Below are positions 11,291 through 23,200 of a stretch of DNA of 64,000 nucleotides, one piece after another; position 1 is the stretch's first letter; each line of letters opens with the position of its first letter. The position numbers and the translations under genes were made by a program. A model generated the notes under the pieces. It searched no databases. It had not been told where the DNA came from and saw nothing but the letters and a program-made list of their open reading frames with translations. The stretch comes from Sebastes aleutianus (Eukaryota; Chordata; Actinopteri; Perciformes; Sebastidae), in the NCBI GenBank assembly GCA_916700875.1, contig CAKAKS010000060.1:8062834-8126833 (forward strand). The letters run 5' to 3'.

Positions 11291-11645
11291 ACGCTGGGAA
11301 GCTGCTTGACATCTTCCTGGATTCACCTTCTCACATATGGTCACATTATATGTATTATTTTTTGTCATATGGCTATGTTGTATTTTTATTATGCTGTTAC
11401 TCTGTACACACGACATCTATTGCACGTCTGTCGATCCTGGAAGGGGGATCCCTCCTCTGTTGCTCTTCCTGAGGTTTCTAAAAAAGAAATACCTGTTAAA
11501 AGGGGGTTTTTTTGGGTATGTTTTTCCTTATCCGATGAGAGGGTCGTACTGTAAAGGATGGAGGGTGTCGGATCCTGTACAGATTGTAAAGCCCCGCTAG
11601 GCAAATTTGTGATTTTGGGCTATACAAATAAATTTGACTTGACTT
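11291..11645 (+). repeat. Abundant teleost repeat with LINE-like 3' tail
   Basis: It contains a phrase widespread in fish genomes: TTCCTGAGGTTTCT, CCTTATCCGATGAGAGGGTC, CTGTACAGATTGTAAAGCCC and GGGCTATACAAATAAATTTG, ending in a short TTGACTTGACTT tail. A short-period tail is typical of non-LTR retrotransposon 3' ends. The class is inferred; no coding part remains. Confidence 0.6.
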
Positions 11646-14120
11646 CCCTTCACTTGTCACAATTCTCCCGTATTTCTCCCGATTTATGGCAAATTTTCAC
11701 CCTTTTTTTTCCCCTTTTCGTTATCTCAGCCTGTTTCTGGAACTGAACAGCATGTGTAATCCCTACTGTTTCCACCCGGACGACAATACAGCTACACCAA
11801 CTGTCGTTTCCTCCTGGCGGAAGAGATCAGTCTACGCACTCAACACAGCGTACAGCGCCCAAAGTTGGGCTTTGCTCGATGCGGCGAAAAGCCGGCGTGG
11901 CCTAACGCAAGCCATTGGAAATAACGGGTTTCAGAGCGCAGTGGTGCCGTTGTCGCCGTTGTGTCTGAAAGGACCTTTAATGAGTGAGAGAAGGAGAGAG
12001 AAATGGAGAGAACTAAGAGAAAGAAATACTCAAGCAGATGAATGAAAGGCATCGTTGATAAAAGTACTAAAACCTTGCTTGAAGATTTGCACTTGTACTG
12101 AAAAGCTGATCTCAAGTCGGGATCCAGATCTGCTATTTCTAAAGACACATCAGCCTCAGTTGTAGATCAACAGCAGCTGTGATCCAGTAACAACACAGTC
12201 CCCCGTTAGCCTAGTTACATCAACATTTGACTCGTACTGACTATCATTTTCTAACAGGAAAATAATTACAAGAGATGTAATAAATTCAAGAGTTGGGGGG
12301 GTAGTCAAAGGCTGACTACATTATGATGACATCTTTGCACTTGGTTTGACATTAACATTCAAATAAAGATCCCAAAGCAGAGCTGAGTACACTCCACTGC
12401 ACAACGCTGTGCTCACACACTGGCTGATCTGAGAACCACCATATAGGCTACCAGGCAAGTTACAAAACACACAACCTTTTTGTACATCAGCACTTCTGCA
12501 GTTGGATTTCTCTGCCCAATAAACCCCGAGGCAGTCCGCCCACATGTAGAATACTTTACATGAAAACGCATACATACAGTACATACATGCAGCGATGCAG
12601 AAAATATCTTTTCTGAGTGAGACATGATTTAGGGAGCAAAGATTTGTTTCGTGTGTGCATTTCTTCTAGAGCCTTGAGCCCACTGTAAAATGAGCACGAT
12701 ACGGGTCTTTTTGGTCAGAAATGTAAAACTGGTGAAACACGCACAGTTGGATTTATGCTTGATGTATGAGGTATGGTAAATGGACAAAAAAATATTTGTC
12801 TCTTGCCGTTGACTACCGTTCATATTTCAGTCCTCATTATCTATAACAGAAATTGTTCCAAGATCACCACAACCCCTCTGTAAACTGTCAGTCACCACTC
12901 TCTCTCAGCGCTGACGCTGAAGCTCAGGCTTTCCCAACGTTACTGGTTAGCATATCTGTTTGCTCTGGAGACGGAGAGCAAAGCAGCCCAAATGATGTGG
13001 TGGCAGACTGGAGACTCTAATGCATTTTAATGAGAATCCTGGAAAGCTAAGGGGGGCTATGGGAGTCGGGAGTGGCGGCAGTAGCCCTGCGCTGTGGCGG
13101 CTCATTCAGACCCTGATGTTCATAATTCATTGCAACTCACCGTCCCCCCTCTTCCCTCCTTCTCTACATTTCTTCCCCTTTTCTAATAATTTCAGACTGC
13201 CTTGACATGCCTCTTCAAAAGAGGAATTAAAAAAAAGAAGAAGAACATCGACTGCATCACTTTTTTTCTTCCTCCCTCCACCTGCTTTTCTTTCCCTTCG
13301 GCCACTTGATTGCTGATCTCCTCTGGCCGTGATGATGCGTCCTCATTCGTTGTCATCTTTATTCCTGGACCAAGTGTGGCCTGTCAGGTTGGATCAAGCA
13401 GCTAGGAGCTCAGTGTGGCACTATAGGGAGAATTAACAGCCCAGCAGCCATAATATGGCTGTGTAAAGACAAGTCTCATAGCCTTTTCTCTCACTTTACG
13501 TCTTTCTCAAACACGTTTGGACAGAAAGACACACACACACTGTCCTGTTACATAAATGCAGTGCAACGCCATCCAGACTATTGGTGAAAAAATAGGCTGG
13601 CTGCTTCATAATGACTGGCAGTGAGTGTCAGAAAATGCCCCTGGTCTGTGTGAGACTCATGGCATGTCTGTCTACTCGCCTACTCCAGACAGAGACTGAT
13701 TACTCGCCTGATTGATAGCCTGCTACTTAACAACATTCCCTCTGTATCATTCGCTAACAGTGACCCACTATGCCTCATGAAATACAGCAGATATAAGAGC
13801 AAAACTGTACACTACACGGTGCTGTCTCTTCTCCCGAGGGACACAAGAAAAACAAAGGCGGATGTGGACAATCTGCAGACTCTGTGTGTGTTTGTGTGAC
13901 AGACAGACAAAGAGGAACAAAGTGAGAAGGACATCCTCTATCACACAGCACTTCAGGACTGGCCGAGGACAACAGGCAGAAAGGGACCGAAATATAATAC
14001 CAAGGCTGGATGGACACAAGCTCTTTATGGAACAATATGTAGAACTGACAGCTATAGCATTTAAAATGCTTAACAGCAGTCCAAATTCAAAACATTGGAG
14101 CCGTGGTCCGTCCGCTCCCT

Positions 14121-14653
14121 TAAAGCTTGCCCACACTAAAAGATTTTTCAAATCTAAACAGATGTGTAAAATGTGAGATACTGAAAATTCACGAAGGATG
14201 GGTGGATGAAGTCATTGGGAAACGTTAAATAAACACAGGTTGGTCCTCCATTTCTGAGCTCCATCTTACTACGACTTTATGCTTTGTGTTTTGCATTAGC
14301 TCATGCATTAGCCACGGCCGCCATGACGGCGGTGGTTGTCCTTCCTTCTTCAGTCAGCCTTGTTCTCTATTGGCTATCGTTCTTTCCCACGTGACTGCGT
14401 CATCGGAAAAAAAGTCGCTGACGTTGGGGAATCGGCTCATGACTCTGCTTGAGAGTCTGTGGACGGCCGACCAAAATTTCTGACATGTCAGACATTCATC
14501 CGACGGCTGATGCTAGTCCTCGGTCCCCCCTGTGCACTGCATAGCAAATGACGCCTGACGAAGATGAAATTCGGTCCAACTCTAAAATGAGTCGTGCGGC
14601 TCAAAATTCAGGCCAGAAACAGGCTTCAATCGTACAGTGTATGCCCAGCTTTA
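14121..14653. mobile_element. Inverted-repeat element, family I copy 2
   Basis: The left end TAAAGCTTGCCCACACTAAA is an imperfect inverted match of the right end, which reads ACAGTGTATGCCCAGCTTTA. The interior (14239-14400) is shared with 7998-8160. A possible TTA target duplication would fit a PIF/Harbinger-type element, but the match is too short to settle it. Confidence 0.55.
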
Positions 14654-16487
14654 GGGAACTTTCATTTGCCAAACTAACCACTTAGTTGTCATCCTTGAAT
14701 TCTTTTCCCTAGTGAAGCCTAGTAAAAAAAATTTAGTTTGAAAACATTTCAGACAGAGCCTAAATCTCACCTTTGTGTCGCTTGTCTAAGTACATTTTCT
14801 AGTGCAGCGTGTTCTTCGCCTGATTGTGGTGCACCGAGCCGTAAGTGGCTCACACGAAGCCCGAGGGGGCAACAATGAGCCCGTTCCCCTCTTGAAAACA
14901 AATTTCGGCAAATAAGGTGAGATTCATGCTTTATCAGAGTTTCGCTGTTTTCCAAAAATATTTTGACTTGAGGACTTTAAGGATGAAGACTAACTGGTTT
15001 ATTTTGCAAAGGTACATCCGGATAACTTGCCTCAGTGAAAGCACAGAGCGTTTCTATGGGAACCATCCAGGACTGTCTCCCACTCACTGGATGAGACAGT
15101 CAACCCCAACAGGGCTAATAGATGTCTAACAGACCAAAGCACTCACATGTGCACCAGAGGGTCCTACATTTACCGACCAAAATATATAGAGAAAAACAAG
15201 AAAACTTGACATCAATTTCAAACTTGGAAAATAAAACAAAAAGTCACTAGTTGCATTGTAGACTTTCATGTAGAAACAGACACAGCCCAGAATGACAACA
15301 GCCACTTATTAGGATGCACCTCTTTTGGTTCTGTATAGAGGTCGTCGTGCGAGAAATCCTGTATTACATTTGACACCCAGGACCGAAGATGTGACACGCA
15401 TCAGCTCCTCCACAAGCCTCTTGAACTATTATGATCGTCTAAAAAGACCTTTTACAGTGTAAATCTCTCTGCAGAGATGTTAATGTGCACCTTTGCAGAG
15501 GTACCCTAATGCATAATCTGCTTTCTAACACAGAACTGAACCCCTATACTGTGTGTGAGTGCATCCAATGTGACACATTTGAAAAAAGCCACGCAAGTCT
15601 GCTCAGCAGTCAGAGGACGTGGAAATACATGAATATCGGTTATTTTAGAGACGAGACTGCGAGCGTATTGTTCACAGAGGGTGAGCCAAACTCATCTCAT
15701 TCCTGCACAGGTCAGCGTTTCAGTTTTGTGAAGAGGAGCAGAGAATGGTTTTAAATTATTCCCAAAGACAAGAGCAGGAAATGCAGATCAGAGTGAGTAG
15801 TATAACGAGGAGAGCTCCGGGTCTGTAACACAAGACCCTGTTGAACGTCAACACTCCTTCCAGACATAAAAGAGGGCAGGGAAAACTGACAAATTAAATT
15901 AAATTGCATGTGGTGATGTAATCGAGATGGGACGAGATTTCACAATAGATGAGTCAGGCCTGCGCCAGAACCGATCCCCGGCGATCGGCGCACAATGCAT
16001 GCTGGTTAGATATGATCCCGACTTGCTCTGACGCCATGCACACGTGGGCAACGATAACCTCGCGAGATCGAGGCGGCTGCATGTTTTAGAGCCAGGCGCC
16101 GCAGTTGCTCTCAACCGACTGCAAGACCCGGGGCATGATGGGAAACTATCGTTTTGACAACAAACACCACATGTTGTAGAAAGTCCAAACTTTCTGTGTA
16201 ATTGTAATATTTAACACTAGATTGTAGGCTATAAATGTCATGTTGTGCAATGAAGGTTTCATCAGTCCACAAACGCATCTTGTGTGGTTGATAATAATAA
16301 TATTAATGAGGGTTATTTATAAACACTTATCAAAATGAGCGCTCATCACAATGTGCTTTACAAGGCGGACGTAAACATAATAAAGGACAGAATCCAACGC
16401 CAGATACACGCACATATCCACATATATTTACAAACAAATATTAATGAATCTGAGCGTGGTCTGCAAGCAGCCTACAGATTGGATCTT

Positions 16488-16590
16488 CGCATATCTTGAG
16501 GTCAGAGGTCAAGGGACCTCAAGGTTTTCTGGTTTCATATGATGCTAGTAACGTCACTCTAGCTTTAAAAGTGAGTGGCCGGGCCCAACG
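16488..16590 (-). repeat. Family A fragment
   Basis: It matches family A in reverse orientation: ATCTTGAGGTCAGAGGTCAA, then TTTCATATGATG and CACTCTAGCTTTAAAA. Both ends are lost, and an internal part is deleted relative to the complete copies. Confidence 0.7.
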
Positions 16591-16624
16591 GCGGGCCGTC
16601 TGCTTTTTAAGAGGTTAATTAAAA

Positions 16625-16711
16625 CTCAATGCAGCGTTTTGAAGAATCAATACAGTATCGCACAACATAAAATGACGATACTCATGTGTATCAATAGTTT
16701 CTTACACCCCT
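16625..16711. repeat. Family E-like hAT end
   Basis: It ends in GTTTCTTACACCCCTA, the reverse complement of TAGGGGTGTAAGAAAC, preceded by CAGTATCGC and GACGATAC motifs like those of the family E element. Truncated. Confidence 0.5.
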
Positions 16712-17898
16712 AATGCAAAGTGGCCTCAAATGAATATGCAACAGATGCAAAACATCTTTTTTTCAATTTCGAGGTCAACAACCACATTTGAATGGCAGGG
16801 GGATTAAAATAAACCCCATCAATATTAACTGAAGTGTAGTTGTCACAAAAATCTGAATCAAACTTAAATCAAAGGGCCACTGATGTACCATGGGTATACG
16901 CAGGCAAAAGAGTCCATTGTCCATGCAAAATATACGTGTTTCTGATGATTTATTTATAACACAAAGAAAACACGTCTGTCGTTGCCTCTCTTGTTCTGGT
17001 AAAAAACAATAAGCCCACCCAGGTGCATGCTGGTCCTACCTGCCTACCTACCTATATAACCACAGGTGCCCACAGTTTTACACAATTCATAAACAAAATT
17101 TAAAATACTAATTTAAACAAGAAAATAGTTCAACTAAACAAATAATTAGCAAAAAATCAAAAATCAAATCTAAATAAATTAAACATCTAGAATAAAAAAT
17201 CAAACAATACTACTTATTATTAGTAAAACAACAACTAAATACTAACAACAAATAAATAGCTCCAACATGAAGTATTGTAATTTCCAGGTGTCTTTCTATA
17301 ACTGTAGATCTTAAATGAGTCAGAGATCCATCTGAAGAATAAAACAAACTCCAGGGACAAGAAACAGCGTCTCGCCTTGTAGCTGATGGACCATAAATAC
17401 CACACAAGACACAAGCAGCATTGTGGTATTTTCATTTCCACAGTGCTGGTGTCATTGTGGAGCACAGATAGACAAGCAGACCAAGAGATATACCTCTCAG
17501 CCTGTTTTCATTTGCTCAGTTAACTGCTGAGTTACAATGCAGCACACTGAAGGAATATGATTATAATAGGAGCGATTCTTCTTAGAGTTGTGCCCTAAAC
17601 ATTACCTTAAGCCTACATGTTAGTGATACACACTAGGGAGCTGGGTATTGATGCAGTGAGGCAGGTGCATCCACTGAAACTCAATTTACTCCTCCTTATT
17701 TGTGGATTGGAGTTTAACTACATTGTTTAAAGTAAAGATCCACAGAATACATGGGAGTTATTAAATTGAAGAAAAGGATATCACAGTGGGGTATATCTCG
17801 GGATAAGCGATGAATTATTTATTTTCTCAAAAAAATAAAGCACATGTAGCGCAAATACACATTGCCAGGTAGTTAAATACTAAATTACAGGTTGGTAG

Positions 17899-19119
17899 TA
17901 GGGATCCAATCCAACTTTTTCAGGCCCGATACTGATACCTGGGCTTTGGGTATTGGCCAATACTGAATACTGATCCAATACCAGTGTTTAATTAATAACC
18001 TGTATGCCTCACTGTGTGGAAGTGACTGGCATCATTCTTAAGCGAACATCAGGCTTGACTTAAATATTGCTTTCCCAACTTTGTAAAACAAAATGTGACA
18101 AATAAATACAGATATACATTAACTGAATTGTTATTTATTAAGGCTGTCAAAGTTAACGCGTAATAAAGTGTTAACGCAAATTAGTTTTAACGCCACTAAT
18201 TTCTTTAACGCCATTAACGCAACTTGTGATTTTTAGGTGGTAGCGGGCTCAGTTTTAAAGCAAAAGTGAAGATACTGGCATCATATGAAACTAGACAACC
18301 TGTGGAATCCATTGGTACCAACCATGTCATACTAGCTTGGCGCTAAAAACTGTCATGGTCATTTTCAAAGGGGTCTCTTGACCTCTGACCTCAAGATATG
18401 TGAATGTAAATGGGTTCTATGGGTACCCACGAGTCTCCTCTTTACAGACATGCCAACTTTATAATCACATGCAGTTTGGGGCAAGTCATAGTCAAGTCAG
18501 CACACTGACACACTGACACACTGACACACTGACACACTGACACACTGACAGCTGTTGTTGCCTGTTGGGCTGCAGTTTGCCATGTTATGATTTGAGCATA
18601 TTTTTTTATGCTAAATGCAGTACCTGTGAGGGTTTCTGGACACTATTTGTCATTGTTTTGTGTTGTTAATTGATTTCCAATAATAAATATATACATACAT
18701 TTGCATAAAGCAGCACATTTGTCCACTCCCATGTTGATAAGAGTATTAAATACTTGACAAATCTCCCTTTAAGGTTCATTTTGAACAGATAAAAAATGTG
18801 TGACTAATTTGGGATTAATCACGATTAATCACGCGATCAATCGCGACTAAATATTTTAATCGATTGACAGCCCTGTTATTTATTATTAAAATAATAAATC
18901 GCACACCAGCTACTTGCAAAAAAAATCTTCAAAATTAACAAGGATTTACAATTCAAGTGTAAATCTTTTTTAAAAGAAGCAACAAATTGGTCAAACAGGA
19001 ATTCAAATTAAAAATGTAAATATGTAAACATAGAAATTAATTGAATAGATTGGCCACACTGTAGCAATACCCAATCCAGCTATTTGAGTCTGTATCGGCC
19101 AAATATCGGTGCATCCCTA
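17899..19119. mobile_element. hAT-type element, family H, interrupted by family A
   Basis: The left end reads TAGGGATCCAATCC and the right end ATCGGTGCATCCCTA; the outer bases are inverted repeats. Flanks GTTGGTAG (17891-17898) and GGAGGTAG (19120-19127) agree at 6 of 8 positions, fitting an old hAT duplication. The left interior carries GATACTGATACC and CCAATACTGAATACTGATCC. Copy A1 is inserted in the middle. No transposase frame is visible. Confidence 0.6.
18139..18875 (+). mobile_element. hAT-type MITE family A, copy A1 (complete)
   Basis: The ends read AAGGCTGTCAAAGTTAACGC and ATCGATTGACAGCCCT. It is flanked by the direct repeat GTTATTTATTA (18130-18140 and 18875-18885), which includes an 8-bp duplication. 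Internal landmarks shared by all A copies are ACCAACCATGTCATACTAGC, TTGACCTCTGACCTCAAGAT, GGGTACCCACGAGTCTCC and TGTGAGGGTTTCTGGACA. It also carries about seven CACACTGA units at 18498-18549. It is non-coding and inserted inside element H. Confidence 0.85.
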
Positions 19120-19175
19120 GGAGGTAGGTAGGCTACTACATGTTCAATTATTTCAATTATAAAATTATGTATTCA

Positions 19176-19490
19176 TATCTATATATATATATACATATAT
19201 ATATATACACACATACACATATATATATACACACACATACATATGTATATACATATATATATATATATATATATGTACATACATATACATATATATATAC
19301 ACATATATATATATATATACATACATATACATATACATATATATATACACACATATATATATATATACATACATATACATATATATATACACATATATAT
19401 ATATATACATACATATACATATATATATACACATATATATACATACATTTATATTTATATATATACGTATATATATATACACATACATAC

Positions 19491-19524
<34 letters not shown>

Positions 19525-19529
19525 ACACA

Positions 19530-19563
<34 letters not shown>

Positions 19564-19565
19564 TA
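19176..19565. repeat. TA/CA compound microsatellite
   Basis: About 390 bp of interleaved (TA)n and (CA)n built from ATATATACACATAC and ACATACATATACAT phrases. Open frames here on both strands translate to Tyr/Ile/His/Thr repeats and are not genes. It lies in pomgnt2 intron 1, about 300 bp from its inferred donor. Confidence 0.95.
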
Positions 19566-19861
19566 ATACTCATTCATTCACTTAATCTTATAAACTTAAT
19601 TTTAATGCTATTTTTTTAAAGGTGTATGATATTATATATAACAGAACTAAAGAGTTCTAAGGACATATACATGTATTAGATAACTAATTAGATATATTTA
19701 TAGCCTACACATCTGTAAGCATATCTTGAACTATAAGTGTATGCCGGCAGGACACACTCATTTGTGAGATATCAACACCTGCAACAGTGACAGCCAGGCT
19801 AACAGCACCGATTGTAAATAGGGTAACAGATAGAAACCATTATGTGGACAGTGATTCTTAC

Positions 19862-20200
19862 CTGAGGTCTCAGTGAGAAGGTGTCCGTTGTGTGTGAGGA
19901 CAGCTGAGCGGTTAGCTCATCAGGAGGCAGCTCAGAGTCTCCCTCACCGGGCTGCAGAGACGATCCTCCACATCAACACCAGCCGGGTACCGTTAGAGGA
20001 GATGAACAGAAGAATAGCGGCGGACACGAACACTGTTAGTAAAAACAACCGCGTGTTCAGTCACTCGGTTGTCCGACTCCCAGGCGGTGCTTTGCGGTGT
20101 TGTTTACCAGCTAGCCTAGCTGGCTGTCACAGAGCAGAGAGGCGGAGAGAGAGCAGCTGCCTGGATACCGACTCCGCTCTGCTGCTGCTCCAGCAGGCTC
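19862..20200 (-). other. pomgnt2: Probable non-coding exon 1 of pomgnt2
   Basis: The area is CpG-rich, unlike its AT-rich surroundings. On the minus strand it ends in CCTCAG followed by GTAAGAATC, a near-perfect splice donor at 19860-19861. No long frame links to the coding exon, so this would be 5' UTR. The transcription start is unknown; the upper bound is set by the GC box near 20200. The call rests on the donor, base composition and position. Confidence 0.6.
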
Positions 20201-20250
20201 CGCCCACCACCGAGGGAAATCGCGCGCTCAGATCTCGCGATAACACACGA
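20195..20250 (-). promoter_or_regulatory. pomgnt2: Candidate pomgnt2 promoter elements
   Basis: Just upstream of the inferred exon are a GC box (GGGCGGAGCC on the minus strand, 20197-20206), a GCGCGC tract and, at 20233-20243, ATCTCGCGATA, close to the palindromic TCTCGCGAGA motif found at many vertebrate CpG-island promoters. Sequence abruptly becomes AT-rich beyond 20255. No TATA box is evident. Confidence 0.45.
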
Positions 20251-20255
20251 CCTAT

Positions 20256-23200
20256 CTATTTTTATTTTTATTTAAAAACTAATTTCATACTTTATTTCAA
20301 AAGTTCAATACAATATATTCGCATGTTCACATTTTTCATTACAATTCTGCAAAAACATTTTATAGTATACAAATTATACAAAAACAAATTATAAATGATA
20401 CAACAAATAAAATGTAAGGAAAGGAAAAGATTAATAAAAACAAACAAACAAACAAACAACATTTGGGGTCTGTTAAACAATTGGAATAAATTTAAAATGT
20501 CTAAAAAATGTAATAGTTTCAGTCAATTCAGAATTTTTGAGTTGTAAGTTATCAATCATGGTCATATTATGTTTTTAAAATCAGTATCTTTAAAAATAAA
20601 AAGGAGGGTATTCTTTTAAGCCATATCGTTTTATGTAAATAATATTTTGCTAGGATAATAATCAAATGAATTATGTAAATCTCATCTGCCGAAAAACTCG
20701 GATTGTTGACAATGAGTAATATCTCAATCTTTGTTAGTAACGACCTCTCTAATTGTCACATCTGCCTCTGATCTAATCATTGCATTTTGTGCATATTTAT
20801 TTAAGTATTGAGATACTTTATTTATAAGGGGAGACACCACAGGCGAAAACAGTGGTTTTTATGCACTGGTCAATTTTGAGATTTTAAGCTATTTTGCTTC
20901 CATAACATGTCTTCTTTCAGACTAGTGGATAGAGAACATCCAAATACACATTTAGTTGTTTATTTTATTATTTGCGTCTGTAGATTTCTCCTAAAATCAC
21001 CATTAGATATTGCCTCATTTACATATTTAAACATAACATAGGGTGAATTAACCTAATGTGGGCCATTTTTTTGCATTTCAGACTTATTTATTATATTATA
21101 ATAACAGATTATATTATGATATGATGCCAATACATTAAATCCCCACCCAGTACCACTCTGAAATCCCCAGGATGTGGTCTAATCAAACCAAAAAAAAGAA
21201 CATAGACATATCAGTACTCTCATGCCAAGTATTCTCAGACAAATCATGACATGTCATGACAGTCATGTCTGAAATGTGGGACACTGAAAAGTCTGTTGAA
21301 AGGCCTAAAAATCACCTTAATTAATGTAGGAATGTATGTGTGAAAGGGCTTTAAAATTCATAATAAATCTCCGCGCTCCATGGTAGACAGTATCCAGCGT
21401 GTGTAGGCTTTGAGAAGATGCATATGTAACGTCCCCATAGTCCAGCACAGACATGAAGGTAGCAGCGACGAGCATCTTTCTGGCCTCTAAGGAAAAGCAA
21501 GACTTGTTTCTAAAAATAAAAACCCAATTTCAACTTACGTTTTTTCACCAGCTGCTGAATGTGAGGATTAAAAGACAGAGAATCATCAATCACAATTCCA
21601 GAAGAGTGAGAATGAATGAATGATTTGGAGTAGTTGCCTGACAGTGTTCATGGATCATGTGTCATACCAAGTAAGGCTGTATGTTCACAAACGACCACTA
21701 CAGTACAAGAGCTGTTGGAAGTTTGAGTCTAACTGTCCAAAGAGAGTAAAGGGAGACAGAAATAATCAGGGTTAGATCTCAGAAAAGCACGAGGCAGTAT
21801 AGGTGAGACCTGGTATGGTGTGAGACAGGAAGCCAGGGAGGACAAGTCGACTGACATGAGGAATTTTGCTTTTGTAAGGATCAGGTGTTTCTGGGGAATG
21901 TGTGCAGCGGCAGTTGAAAGAAGCTTTTAGGCTCTCTCAAACACCTGGGAAATAGAGTGGTGCAGGGATATTTTTGTAGGCCAACCAGGAAGTAAGCACC
22001 ACCCTGGTTCCCTGGACAAAAAGCCAATGGAATTGTTCCATTGGCTTTTGGATTATTGCAGAAAATAAGCTCTGTGGCAAACAAATGTTTATGATACTTA
22101 CATGTTTTGTTCAGCAAATGAACACCACTTTTATGATTTTTTAAGTGTAAATACAATCGCCAGTAGTAAAAAGCAAACGTTAGGCTATAAACGAACTACA
22201 CCACGATCGCATGAGCGTGAGTAAACACAACGAGGCTGTAAAGGAGGACGAGTTGGCGTGATGCCGTTTAGTAGTCTCAATTAGCCACTTGTTAACAACC
22301 GCCTTTTTTAAAACACATAAAAGCTTCAAAATTCACCAGTGGGGTATTTATTGATGTATTTTATGTCGTAGAACAAAACACTAAAATCTCTTCAGCATGT
22401 GTAAAACACAGATCTTATTTCAACCATCTAACTAAAAACCCATTGACTTCTTATTATTATTGGATATTTTAGTTTAAATACAGTAGTTGGTGGTAATGCA
22501 ACATTTTGGATGCTGGAATAAAACTAGAGGAAAAGAAGAAGACTTCATATCCATGATGTAAGTTATGATCAAACTTATACTATGACATATTGGTTCATTA
22601 CGATAGCTTTAAGTGAGACCTTCTTGTGAGTCTTGAATACCTCCTTTTTCTGAAGCTCTTATAGTGGGCCCAGTGAATGGAAAAGGTACGAAATAAAGTT
22701 ATTAGTCCCAGAATGCTGTGCTGTAATGTGATCAAGAGGTAATAAGATGGTCATTTAACAAAAAACAACTCATTTTCATTTTAGATTTCCTCCATCAACC
22801 TTTGAAGCAAACTGAAATGTTGAGAGCAGTGGATAAGTAGCCTCCACAGTGTGGTGGCAAATCAAATAGAAAGCAACACTCCCACCTTGAGTTTAAAAAA
22901 AGAAAAGCAAGCAGCATATTGAGTATGACATCATAATTAAATCATTGACATGTCAGTTTGCATAACTATTAAAGGCTTAAAGGCATGGCCTATAGATTGA
23001 AAGATCTGGTCACCTTGTCCTCGTCTTTCACACTGTGGTTAAAAACCCCAAACACCTCCGGCTGGATGACACATTGAAGGACCAATATAACATAAAGTAG
23101 CCTATGTTAATAATGTATTGGTCCACAACAAGGTGCCAGAACAGCTTTAGTGCTCCTTGTTATAGACTATCCAACAGCATTCTTCCCGACCAGGAGATAT

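Larger units (their letters stand above)
6925..19861 (-). other. pomgnt2: Probable pomgnt2 intron 1 (about 12.9 kb)
   Basis: The region lies between the inferred donor at 19860-19861 and acceptor at 6925-6926. I find no conserved coding segment in it. It holds the repeats listed separately, a 41-bp minisatellite, a long TA/CA microsatellite and nested hAT elements. The stretches 12050-13760 and 14660-16480 look unique, with no gene or recognisable repeat that I can support. A further non-coding exon could be missed. Confidence 0.5.

Noticed and set aside
10688..11554. 288-codon plus-strand open frame
   Set aside because: It arises from the 41-bp minisatellite and its neighbour; equivalent frames occur in the other two phases, and there is no start or codon signature of a gene.
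11686..12148. 119- and 102-codon frames on opposite strands near 11.7-12.1 kb
   Set aside because: No recognisable domain, no splice partners and overlap of both strands; they look like chance open frames in an intron.
19140..19619. Open frames of up to 159 codons on both strands
   Set aside because: They translate a TA/CA microsatellite into Tyr/Ile/His/Thr repeats.
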